Source: Thiohalobacter sp. IOR34 (GTDB lineage: Bacteria; Pseudomonadota; Gammaproteobacteria; Thiohalobacterales; Thiohalobacteraceae). From it: 64,000 nucleotides of DNA. The translations under genes were made by a program, and so were the position numbers. Shown piece after piece: positions 54,513-64,000 of this stretch; within the stretch, counting starts at the first letter, position 1, and the number at the start of each line of letters is the position of its first letter. The notes below the pieces were generated by a model, which saw only the letters and a program-made list of their open reading frames with translations, was not told the DNA's origin and searched no databases. The stretch is taken from contig NZ_CP128988.1 of NCBI RefSeq assembly GCF_030406045.1, forward strand, positions 1,585,438 to 1,649,437, given 5' to 3'.

Positions 54513-55133
54513 TCATTCGCCGATGACGTCGACACCGGGCGGTGGCTGGAAGCGGAACAGGGCGTCGTCCAGCGGAGGGTTGCGCTCGGGGTCGAGGAAA
54601 CGGATCTCCGTCACCTGGCCGAAGCCGTCGACCAGCGTCATGCCGCTCAGCATGTCGCCCTCGAAGTCGAGGCGGATGCGTTCGAACTGCCGCTCCTCGC
54701 TGCGCGGCCGCAGCTCATAGCGGGTCTGCTTCCCCGCCACGGCCAGCCGCCGCACCTCGAACAACCGGCGCGGATTGCGGCCGTCGCTGAGCAGCACCGC
54801 CGGGGTGCCGTCCAGGGCCTCGCGCTGTGGCCGCACCGTGACCTGTTCCAGGTCGGCGTCATAGCTCCAGAGGCGTTCGCCGTCACCGAGGATCAACTGC
54901 TGGTAGGGCTGCTCGTAGTCCCAGCGGAAACGGCCCGGGCGCTTGATCGCAACCCGTCCCGCAGCCTGCTGCAGGATCTCGCCATAGGCGTCGCGCTGGG
55001 TCTGTTCGAAGCCCGCCCGGTAGGCCTGCAGGCCATCGAAGAAACGGTCGAAAGGCCCGTTCTCCGTCGCGGCAAGCGGCTGCGCCAGACCAGCCAGCAG
55101 CGCGAACAGCAGGATGAATGTCCGTGTCGGCAT
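54513..55133 (-). CDS. lolA: Outer-membrane lipoprotein carrier protein LolA
   Basis: 206 aa from ATG 55133, which overlaps the ftsK stop (TGATG). Signal peptide [20 protein letters not shown] (cleavage after AA). Mature part [41 protein letters not shown] and [20 protein letters not shown] fits LolA. Shuttles lipoproteins across the periplasm to LolB. A longer open frame upstream is only antisense-phase read-through of ftsK. Confidence 0.96.
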   Translation of the reverse strand: MPTRTFILLFALLAGLAQPLAATENGPFDRFFDGLQAYRAGFEQTQRDAYGEILQQAAGRVAIKRPGRFRWDYEQPYQQLILGDGERLWSYDADLEQVTVRPQREALDGTPAVLLSDGRNPRRLFEVRRLAVAGKQTRYELRPRSEERQFERIRLDFEGDMLSGMTLVDGFGQVTEIRFLDPERNPPLDDALFRFQPPPGVDVIGE

Positions 55134-57445
55134 CAGGCCTCCGGCGGCGGCGGCGCGGTCACCTCGCGGCTGCCGTTGGGTTGCAGGGGACCGACGATAC
55201 CCGCGGCCTCCATGGCCTCGATCATCCGCGCCGCCCGGTTGTAGCCGATCTTCAGCCGCCGCTGCACCCCGGAGATGGAGGCGCGGCGGCTCTCGGTGAC
55301 GATGCGCACCGCCTGGTCGTAGAGCGGATCGGCCTCCATGTCCTCGCCGCCCAGCGGCGCCTCGCCCGGCAGCTCGCTGCCGGATACCCCGCCCTGGGTG
55401 ATCTCCTCCAGGTAGTCCGGCTCGCCGCTGCCCTTGAGGTGGTTGACCACCTTGTGCACCTCGCTGTCCGAGACGTAGGCGCCGTGGACGCGCATCGGCA
55501 GGCCGGTGCCCGGTGGCAGATAGAGCATGTCGCCGTGGCCGAGCAGCTGCTCCGCACCGCCCTGGTCGAGGATGGTCCGCGAGTCGACCTTGCTCGACAC
55601 CTGGAAGGCGATGCGGGTCGGGATGTTGGCCTTGATCAGGCCGGTGATGACATCCACCGACGGCCGCTGGGTGGCGAGGATCAGGTGCACACCGGCGGCG
55701 CGTGCCTTCTGCGCCAGACGGGCGATCAGCTCCTCGACCTTCTTGCCGACCACCATCATCAGGTCGGCCAGCTCGTCGATGATGACCACGATGAAGGGCA
55801 ACGGCTCCAGGGTCGGCGCCGGCGCCTCCGGATCGAGCTGCTCCTCCGGCTTGTACAGCGGGTCGGGGATGGGCTCGCCGGCGTCGATCGCCTCCTGCAC
55901 CTTGCGGTTGTAGCCGCCGATGTTGCGCACCCCCAGCGCCGCCATCAACTGGTAGCGGCGCTCCATCTCCGCCACGCACCAGCGCAGGGCATTGGCCGCC
56001 TCCTTCATGTCGGTGACCACCGGGGTGAGCAGATGGGGGATGCCCTCGTAGATCGACAGCTCCAGCATCTTGGGGTCGATCATGATCAGCCGCACGTCCC
56101 TGGGCAGGGTCTTGTAGAGCAGGCTGAGGATCATGGCGTTGATGGCCACCGACTTGCCGGAACCGGTGGTGCCGGCCACCAGCAGGTGCGGCATGCGCGC
56201 CAGGTCGGCGCACACCGGCAGGCCGCTGATGTCCTTGCCCAGCGCCAGGGTCAAGGGCGATGCGCTCTTCTCGTAGTCCTTGGAGCGGATGATCTCTGAC
56301 AGGGCGACGATCTCTCGATGCTCGTTGGGGATCTCCAGACCGACCACCGACTTGCCGGGGATGATCTCCACCACCCGCACGCTGATCGCCGACAGGGCGC
56401 GCGCCAGGTCCTTGGCCAGGTTGCTGATCTGGCTGACCTTGACGCCGGTGCCCGGCTGCAGCTCGAAGCGGGTGATCACCGGCCCCGGCAACACGGCCAC
56501 CACCTCCACCTCGATACCGAAGTCGGCCAGCTTCATCTCCACCAGCCGGGACATGGCCTGCAGGGCCTCCTCCGAGTAGCCGCCCTCCGCCTGACGCGGC
56601 GGGTCGAGCAGCATCAGCGGCGGCAGCTCGGTATCCGGCGGCGGGTCGAACAGCGGCACCTGGCGCTCCTTGGCTTCACGCTCGCCCGGCTCGACCGCCT
56701 TGATCACCGGCTCGATCCTCGGCGGCTTGCGCTTCTCGGCCTTCTTCTTCTCGACCTTCACCGTCGCCTCCCGCTCGCGGCGCAGGCGGCGGCTGGCCAG
56801 CTCGTCGCGCAAGCGGTCGAGGCGGTCGCCCAGCCAGTCGACGAGTTCCAGGGTCAGACGCCCGGTATGGTCCATCAGCGCCAGCCAGGAGAGGCCGGTG
56901 AACAGGGTCACGCCGGCCAGGAACAGGGCGAGCAGGAACAGGGTGGCGCCGACGAAGCTGAAGGCCGAGACCAGTCCCTCTCCAATCAGGTCACCGAGGA
57001 TGCCGCCGGGAGACAAGGGCAGACTGCCGGGCGCCATGCCGAAGTGCAGGCTGGCCAGGCCGCAGCCGGCGCCGACGGTGAGCAGGAAACCGAACCAGCG
57101 CAGCCCCAGGGTGCGGTAATCGATGTCCCCGGCCTCGGTACGGCCGCGGAACACCAGCCAGCCGCTGTAGCCGACCATCACCGGAAACAGGTAGGCCAGG
57201 TAGCCGATGAGGTAGAGGGAGACGTCGGCGAACCAGGCGCCGACCCGGCCGCCGACATTGCCGATGCGCTCCACCGGACCGCTCTGCGACCAGCCGGGAT
57301 CGGCCGCATCGTAGCTGGCCAGTGAGACCAGCAGGTAGGCGGCCACCGCCAGCAGCACGATCAGTGCGCCCTCGCGTACCCCGCGGCCGACATGATGGGT
57401 CAGGGGCGACGCCTTGCGGTTCTTGCGTTTCTTTGCCTGGGCCAA
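55133..57445 (-). CDS. ftsK: DNA translocase FtsK
   Basis: 770 aa from TTG 57445 ([20 protein letters not shown]), chosen because it matches the usual FtsK start; an ATG at 57508 ([16 protein letters not shown]) would add a hydrophobic leader derived from repeat-like DNA. Four N-terminal membrane helices (~25-180), basic linker, motor with Walker [19 protein letters not shown] (~425) and Walker [15 protein letters not shown], and the C-terminal gamma winged-helix ([20 protein letters not shown]). Coordinates chromosome segregation with division. Confidence 0.96.
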   Translation of the reverse strand: MAQAKKRKNRKASPLTHHVGRGVREGALIVLLAVAAYLLVSLASYDAADPGWSQSGPVERIGNVGGRVGAWFADVSLYLIGYLAYLFPVMVGYSGWLVFRGRTEAGDIDYRTLGLRWFGFLLTVGAGCGLASLHFGMAPGSLPLSPGGILGDLIGEGLVSAFSFVGATLFLLALFLAGVTLFTGLSWLALMDHTGRLTLELVDWLGDRLDRLRDELASRRLRREREATVKVEKKKAEKRKPPRIEPVIKAVEPGEREAKERQVPLFDPPPDTELPPLMLLDPPRQAEGGYSEEALQAMSRLVEMKLADFGIEVEVVAVLPGPVITRFELQPGTGVKVSQISNLAKDLARALSAISVRVVEIIPGKSVVGLEIPNEHREIVALSEIIRSKDYEKSASPLTLALGKDISGLPVCADLARMPHLLVAGTTGSGKSVAINAMILSLLYKTLPRDVRLIMIDPKMLELSIYEGIPHLLTPVVTDMKEAANALRWCVAEMERRYQLMAALGVRNIGGYNRKVQEAIDAGEPIPDPLYKPEEQLDPEAPAPTLEPLPFIVVIIDELADLMMVVGKKVEELIARLAQKARAAGVHLILATQRPSVDVITGLIKANIPTRIAFQVSSKVDSRTILDQGGAEQLLGHGDMLYLPPGTGLPMRVHGAYVSDSEVHKVVNHLKGSGEPDYLEEITQGGVSGSELPGEAPLGGEDMEADPLYDQAVRIVTESRRASISGVQRRLKIGYNRAARMIEAMEAAGIVGPLQPNGSREVTAPPPPEA

Positions 57446-57766
57446 TGTTGAGATTCTTTGCCAAGTATTGGTGGTAACCAAATAAATGAACAGGATAAAT
57501 TCATCCATCACGGAACGCAATTCCATATAGCCACGGAACACACGGAAGGCGCGGTCAATCAGGTTCGATCGCCGTCGCACTTCATCGCGGCCTGGTGGCT
57601 GATCCTGCCCTGGATGGCAGCGCCCGGCAGGCGCGATCACCAGATCGCGAAGCGTTCACAGAAGCCACCTCTGCACCAGGCAAGACCTTTCAAGCCCTCC
57701 GTGTTTTCCGTGTTTTCCGTGTTTTCCGTGGCCATGGCTCTTTTTCACGAGCCTGGCGAGCCCCCC
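57446..57766. other. Gene-free spacer with dispersed and tandem short repeats
   Basis: Between ftsK and ald. Contains ccacggaacacacggaaggc (about 57532-57551), a degenerate REP at ~57583, and a tandem tccgtgtttt motif, three copies at 57700-57729, then ccgtggccatgg. The 'cacggaa' repeats are reverse complements of each other, so they could pair. The ftsK promoter should lie at the left end; no box assigned. Confidence 0.6.
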
Positions 57767-59893
<2,127 letters not shown>

Positions 59894-59902
59894 CCCGCCG
59901 GG

Positions 59903-59972
59903 GATCGCGGCCTGGAGGCCGCTCCTACCAGGGTGCCGCCATGCCCCGTAGGAGCGGCCTCCAGGCCGCGAT
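59903..59972. repeat. Inverted pair of REP palindromes (BIME-like)
   Basis: GATCGCGGCCTGGAGGCCGC plus TCCTAC, then 20 bp later the reverse complement GTAGGAGCGGCCTCCAGGCC plus GCGAT. Lies 10 bp after the trxB stop and may protect the trxB mRNA 3' end. Same family as the units inside 45873-46738. Confidence 0.85.
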
Positions 59973-60055
59973 TGGCGGCCCTCTTTCCCCAGCTTTGCAG
60001 CCCGCCGCCCGCTGACCGACAATAGGGGTTTCGGATCCCTGTCGACCGACGCGCC

Positions 60056-60790
60056 ATGCACCCGAACCGCACCGCACCCTACTGGATCGACCCCGCCGCC
60101 CCCGGGACAGGCTTCCCCCCCGTAGAGGCGGCCCTGCGCGAGCCGGACGGCCTGCTGGCCCTGGGCGGCGACCTGTCGCCGTCGCGCCTGCTCGACGCCT
60201 ACCGGCGCGGCATCTTCCCCTGGTACGAGGCCGACCAGCCGATCCTCTGGTGGAGCCCGGACCCGCGCATGGTGCTGTTCCCGGAACGGCTGCGGGTTTC
60301 ACGCAGCCTGCGCAAGTCGCTGCGCAACAAGGGCTTCGAGGTGACCCTGGACCGGGACTTCGCCGCGGTGATCCACGCCTGCGCCGAACCCCGGGCCTAT
60401 GAACGAGGCACCTGGCTCAGCCCGGCGATGCGCCACGCCTATCTGCAGCTGTTCCGCCTGGGTCATGCCCACAGCGCCGAGGCCTGGCTCGACGGCGAGC
60501 TGGTCGGCGGTCTCTACGGCGTAGCCATCGGCCGGGTATTCTACGGCGAGTCGATGTTCAGCCGGGTCCGGGATGCCTCCAAGGTGGCCTTCGTCCGGCT
60601 GGTCCGGCAACTGCAGGCCTGGGGCTTCGGCCTGATCGACTGCCAGGTGCATACCGACCATCTCGCCAGCCTGGGTGCGGCCCCCATCCCGCGGGCCGAG
60701 TTCATCCACCTGCTGCAACAGCTCTGTCCGGCCCCTGCCCCCGCCGCCAGCCCCTGGCGCCTGGAACTGCCGGGCAGCGACGTCGCCTGA
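60056..60790 (+). CDS. aat: Leucyl/phenylalanyl-tRNA-protein transferase
   Basis: 244 aa. Family segments [79 protein letters not shown]. Adds Leu or Phe to N-terminal Lys/Arg of proteins for ClpS/ClpAP degradation (N-degron). Full length. Confidence 0.96.
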   Translation: MHPNRTAPYWIDPAAPGTGFPPVEAALREPDGLLALGGDLSPSRLLDAYRRGIFPWYEADQPILWWSPDPRMVLFPERLRVSRSLRKSLRNKGFEVTLDRDFAAVIHACAEPRAYERGTWLSPAMRHAYLQLFRLGHAHSAEAWLDGELVGGLYGVAIGRVFYGESMFSRVRDASKVAFVRLVRQLQAWGFGLIDCQVHTDHLASLGAAPIPRAEFIHLLQQLCPAPAPAASPWRLELPGSDVA

Positions 60791-60799
60791 CGTCCTGCC

Positions 60800-63742
60800 T
60801 CAGGAAACCTCGACCAGCAAGCGATTGACCTCGGCCAGCAGCAGGGTAGCGGGCACCGGCTTGGCCAGGTAGGCGCGGATGCCGATCTTCTGCACCTCGG
60901 CCTCGTCCAGATATTCGCTGTAGCCGGTGCAGAGGATGATGGGGATCTCCGGCCGCAGCGCGAGGATTCTCCCCGCAAGCTCGGCACCGGTCAGCCCCGG
61001 CATGGTCTGATCGGTGATCACCAGATCGAAGCCCCGGGGGTCGGCGCTGAAGGTCTCCAGGGCCTGCCGGCCGTCGGCGCAGGTCACCGCCTGGTAACCA
61101 TGGCTTTCCAGCAGCTCGGCCATGAAGCCGGCCACCGATCCCTCGTCGTCGACGATCAGTATCCGTCCGCCCGCATCCGGCGCCGGCTCCTGCTGGCCTT
61201 CCCCCCCTTCTCCGTCGCCCGCCTCCTTGGCTGCCGGCAGCAATACCCGGAACAGGGCGCCCTCCCCGGGCGCGGTCTCGACGATGATGTGTCCGCCGTG
61301 TTCGTGGACGATGCCGTGGACCATGGACAGGCCCATGCCGGTCCCCTTGCCCACGTCCTTGGTGGTATAGAAAGGATCGAACATGGAATCCACGACCTCG
61401 GGCTTGATCCCCGGGCCCGTGTCACCGATCCGCAGTTCCACGTAATCGCCGGCCACCACGGCATGGCAGGAAGCACAGACGGCATCCGACTCCCGGGTTC
61501 GCCGCAGGGTGATGGCGAGCCGGCCCTTGCCCTGCATGGCATCACGCGCGTTGATGCAGAGATTCATGATGATCTGGTGCATCTGCACGGGACCGATACG
61601 CACCTGCGGTACGTCGCTGCCGATTTCGATCTGCACCTCGATGCTGGACGGCAGGGTGGAGCCCAGAAGCTTCACCGCCTCCTTGACCATGGGTGCCAGA
61701 TTCAGGGGGCTGGCATCATTGGCCCCGCTGCGGCTGAAGGCCAGCATCTGGGCGATCAGGTCCCGGGCCCGCTCCCCGGCGCGGTAGACCTCGGCCAGGT
61801 ATTCGGCGAGCTTGCCTTCGCCATCGGGCGCAAAGCGTTCCAGGGCCAGACCGGTATAGCCCATGATCGAGGCCAGGATGTTGTTGAAGTCATGGGCGAT
61901 GCCGCCGGTTAGCTGACCGATGGCCTCCATCTTCTGCGCCTGCTGCAACTGACGCTGCAACTGGTCGCGTTCCCGGTGCGATTGCAGGGCCTTGATGCCG
62001 AACTGCAGATCATCGGCCAGCTCCTGCAGCAGTATCTGTTCCTCCCCGTCGAAGGCATTGTCCGAGGCCGCATAGATGTTCAGCACGCCCCACACCCGCT
62101 CACCATCGACCAGCGGCAGGGCAATCGAGGAGGCGTAGCCCTGGCGCCGGGCCGCCTCGCGCCAGGGGGCGTAGAGCGGATCCTCGCCGGTATCCCTGAC
62201 CACCTGACGACGGCCGCTGCGAATCGCCCGGCCACTCGGACCGCGGCCACGCTCGGAATCGTCCCAGCGGATGTCCAGCGAACGGAGATACGCCGGGTCG
62301 ACGCCATGCCAGGCTACCGGCCTGACCTCCTTCGCGCCATTCTGTTCCGCCATGCCGACCCAGGCCATGCGGTAACCACCGACCTCGACGATGATGCGGC
62401 AGATCTCGGCGAACAGCTCCTCCTCGCTGTTGGCCCTCACCAGGACCTGGTTGGCCTCGCTCAGCACCCGCAGCGCCCGGTTGAGGCGTCGCAGGGAACG
62501 CTCGGTATGACGGCGTTCAGTGATGTCGTGCTTGATGGCGATGAAGTGGCTGATGTCACCGCGCTCGTCCCGCACCGGGGTGATGGTCTCCTCCTCTACG
62601 TACAACCGCCCATCCTTGCGCCGGTTGACCACTTCACCACACCAGACCTTGCCACCGAGAATGGTGTGCCACAGGTCTTCGAAGACCGTCCGGTCATGTA
62701 TCCCGGAGTTGAGGAGACGCGGATTCCTGCCGACCGCCTCGTCACGGCCGTAGCCGGTCAGGCGGGTGAAGGCCTGGTTGACCCACTGGATGACGCCCTG
62801 CCGGTCGGTGATGATGATGGCATTGGCTGCCGCCTCCAGCGCCGAGGCCTGAAGGCGCAGTGTCTCCTGAGCCTGACTCATGGCATCCAGGGTGCGACGC
62901 AGGGTCCGGGTAGTGCTGTTGAGACGGAACAGCAGCCACATGAGGTAGAGGATCAGCAACAGGGAGGCGACATAGAGCACCATCCGATAGATGCGCGCCT
63001 GCTGCTGCTGGCGGTCGTGATATTGGCTGTAGGCGCCATAGAGCGCGTCGATGCGCCTGTCGACGGGCAGACTGAGGAGGTGGCGAACGGTTTCGTCCAG
63101 GGCCGACTTCTTGTCCAGCAGCAGGGTGGCGTGGGCGAACAGGTTGGATACTTCCGCCTGCAGCGTCGGCGTCAGACGTGACTGTTCGCGACGCAAGCCG
63201 TCGAGGATGGCGGCCACCCTGTCACGCTCAGCGCTGTCGCCACTTAGCAGGAAGATCAGCATGTGTTCCAGCAGGCCATCGAGGCGTTGCCGGATCATCG
63301 GCGCCTGATCACGGACGAGCTGCTTGAGCCGCATGCCGGCGCCAGGGAAGTAGTGCGCCGAATTCTTGAACAGCGCCTCCAGCGACATGAAGTCTCCGAT
63401 CGCCTGCCGCTTGCTGCGTATCGTCTGTTCCAGGGCAGTCAGATTGACGCCGATGCCCTGCTCCGTCTTGCCGATGTCAAGCAGCAGCCCATGGAGCTCT
63501 CCCAGCGTGGCGGTGAGCGCCTTGAGCCGCCCGTTCATGCCGTCATAGTGGTTGACCAGCCCGTAGCGGACCTGCAGCATCTCCTGATCGAGATCGGTAT
63601 TGAGTTGCTTGAGGCTGGCAACCGCGGCCTCGATGGCCTTGTAGTGCTCGCGATCGACGCTCTGGGTCTTGAGATAGACGAAGGTGAGAAACAGCAGCAG
63701 CAGACCACCCAGCGACAGGGGAAGAAACAGGGCCCGCCTCAT
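60800..63742 (-). CDS. Hybrid sensor histidine kinase (DAHL-like, PAS, GAF, HK, REC)
   Basis: 980 aa. TM1 (~7-24), a long helical periplasmic domain (~25-250) with LDQEMLQVRYGLVNHYDGMN, resembling DAHL domains, TM2 (~253-275), PAS (~300-410), GAF (~435-590). HisKA EAIGQLTGGIAHDFNNILAS and HATPase_c (N box LCINARDAM; GKGTGMGLSMV) follow, then a C-terminal receiver (ILIVDDEGSV, phospho-Asp in LVITDQTMPG, Lys in YLAKPV). The HATPase domain has an odd CASCH motif in ESDAVCASCHAVVAGDYVEL. ATG overlaps the stop of the upstream cytochrome c peroxidase gene. Confidence 0.9.
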   Translation of the reverse strand: MRRALFLPLSLGGLLLLFLTFVYLKTQSVDREHYKAIEAAVASLKQLNTDLDQEMLQVRYGLVNHYDGMNGRLKALTATLGELHGLLLDIGKTEQGIGVNLTALEQTIRSKRQAIGDFMSLEALFKNSAHYFPGAGMRLKQLVRDQAPMIRQRLDGLLEHMLIFLLSGDSAERDRVAAILDGLRREQSRLTPTLQAEVSNLFAHATLLLDKKSALDETVRHLLSLPVDRRIDALYGAYSQYHDRQQQQARIYRMVLYVASLLLILYLMWLLFRLNSTTRTLRRTLDAMSQAQETLRLQASALEAAANAIIITDRQGVIQWVNQAFTRLTGYGRDEAVGRNPRLLNSGIHDRTVFEDLWHTILGGKVWCGEVVNRRKDGRLYVEEETITPVRDERGDISHFIAIKHDITERRHTERSLRRLNRALRVLSEANQVLVRANSEEELFAEICRIIVEVGGYRMAWVGMAEQNGAKEVRPVAWHGVDPAYLRSLDIRWDDSERGRGPSGRAIRSGRRQVVRDTGEDPLYAPWREAARRQGYASSIALPLVDGERVWGVLNIYAASDNAFDGEEQILLQELADDLQFGIKALQSHRERDQLQRQLQQAQKMEAIGQLTGGIAHDFNNILASIMGYTGLALERFAPDGEGKLAEYLAEVYRAGERARDLIAQMLAFSRSGANDASPLNLAPMVKEAVKLLGSTLPSSIEVQIEIGSDVPQVRIGPVQMHQIIMNLCINARDAMQGKGRLAITLRRTRESDAVCASCHAVVAGDYVELRIGDTGPGIKPEVVDSMFDPFYTTKDVGKGTGMGLSMVHGIVHEHGGHIIVETAPGEGALFRVLLPAAKEAGDGEGGEGQQEPAPDAGGRILIVDDEGSVAGFMAELLESHGYQAVTCADGRQALETFSADPRGFDLVITDQTMPGLTGAELAGRILALRPEIPIILCTGYSEYLDEAEVQKIGIRAYLAKPVPATLLLAEVNRLLVEVS

Positions 63743-64000
63743 CGCCGTTTCCCGTCGAGGGGACGTCCCTCATAGCTGCCGGTCAGGGTCTTGAGGAAGG
63801 CCAGGATGCGTGACAGATCGCGCTCGGGAATGATCCGCCCCAGCTGATAGCGGGCGACGAGGCGCACCGCCTGTTTCAGATCAGTGACCGAGCCATCGTG
63901 AAAATAGGGCGCGGTAACCGCCACGTTGCGCAGCGAGGGCACCCGGAACACGTGGCGATCCTGCTCTCGACCGGTCAGGGTGAAGCGCCCCAGGTCGGCG
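63739..64000 (-). CDS. Di-heme cytochrome c peroxidase family protein, C-terminal part (runs off right edge)
   Basis: 87 residues of the C-terminus are visible: GRFTLTGREQDRHVFRVPSL, RNVAVTAPYFHDGSVTDLKQ and AVRLVARYQLG. The VPSLRNVA.TAPYFHDG block is the hallmark of CcpA/MauG-type di-heme peroxidases. CxxCH haem motifs would lie upstream outside the window. Its TGA overlaps the ATG of the hybrid kinase, suggesting the kinase and the periplasmic peroxidase work in one pathway. Confidence 0.88.
   Translation of the reverse strand, partial: ADLGRFTLTGREQDRHVFRVPSLRNVAVTAPYFHDGSVTDLKQAVRLVARYQLGRIIPERDLSRILAFLKTLTGSYEGRPLDGKRR

Noticed and set aside
54513-56213. 566-codon frame fusing ftsK antisense-phase DNA to LolA
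   Set aside because: Only the last 206 codons are LolA with a signal peptide; upstream part is an out-of-frame reading of ftsK.
61400-61520. CASCH as a c-type haem site
   Set aside because: The motif is in a cytoplasmic ATPase domain; haem c attachment occurs in the periplasm.

Overview
The window is GC-rich chromosomal DNA from a sulfur-oxidising gammaproteobacterium, probably of the Chromatiales/Thiotrichales type. It carries a complete reverse-dsr operon of oxidative type (dsrABEFHCMKLJOPNR at about 11.0-23.9 kb, including dsrEFH and dsrL, which mark sulfur oxidisers). It also has a conserved gammaproteobacterial housekeeping block (serS, crcB, rarA, lolA, ftsK, ald, trxB, aat at 50.8-60.8 kb). 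Nothing in the window shows phototrophy.

Layout. 0-1.9 kb: a detached dsrS-like gene with a Sel1-repeat gene upstream and an edge-truncated gene downstream. 2.3-7.8 kb: a TrpD-like transferase homologue, several unrecognised conserved genes and two Fe(II)/2OG-type oxygenases, with two 247-bp TA-flanked MITEs nearby. 7.9-10.6 kb: a leftward cluster (TauD-like oxygenase, 64-aa protein, stand-alone Cas6/Cmx6-like protein, cysteine-free DsrC homologue RspA, 67-aa protein) divergent from dsrA. 11.0-23.9 kb: dsr genes, with strong hairpins after dsrA, dsrB, dsrC and dsrP. 23.9-26.7 kb: a NarX/NarL-like two-component pair and a single-domain rhodanese.

26.7-37.6 kb is a graveyard of mobile DNA built on a decayed integron. 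The 5' third of intI (with an upstream LexA box) points right. Three cassette genes (a PD-(D/E)XK-like nuclease gene, a ribbon-helix-helix/RAMA gene, and a methyltransferase fragment) point left, with two attC sites between them. Five insertion sequences have landed here: an IS3 with an IS66 inside it (8-bp target duplication), an IS5-type element in the nuclease cassette, an IS5 on the attI/cassette junction, an IS630 beside it, and an IS4 in the attI-intI interval.

37.7-45.8 kb: lipoprotein, S24-like domain protein, cysG (siroheme, the cofactor of DsrAB), an outer-membrane-type protein, pepN and an acetolactate-synthase-like TPP enzyme. 45.9-46.9 kb: a composite of TA-flanked repeats. 47.0-50.0 kb: a protein with two fused DsrC/TusE domains, a conserved gene of unknown function, a diguanylate cyclase and a truncated sixA-like gene running into an 8-copy, ~100-bp tandem array. 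The right end has aat, a hybrid histidine kinase and the C-terminus of a di-heme cytochrome c peroxidase.

Together the genes describe oxidation of stored or persulfidic sulfur. DsrEFH and the DsrC homologues relay sulfur, DsrAB with siroheme (CysG, amidated by DsrN) oxidises it, DsrL handles electrons or persulfide release, and DsrMKJOP links to the membrane quinone pool. Three DsrC-family genes with different cysteine patterns, the orphan Cas6-like gene beside the operon and the buried integron are the most unusual parts. All functional calls rest on reading sequence and family knowledge; no database search was run.
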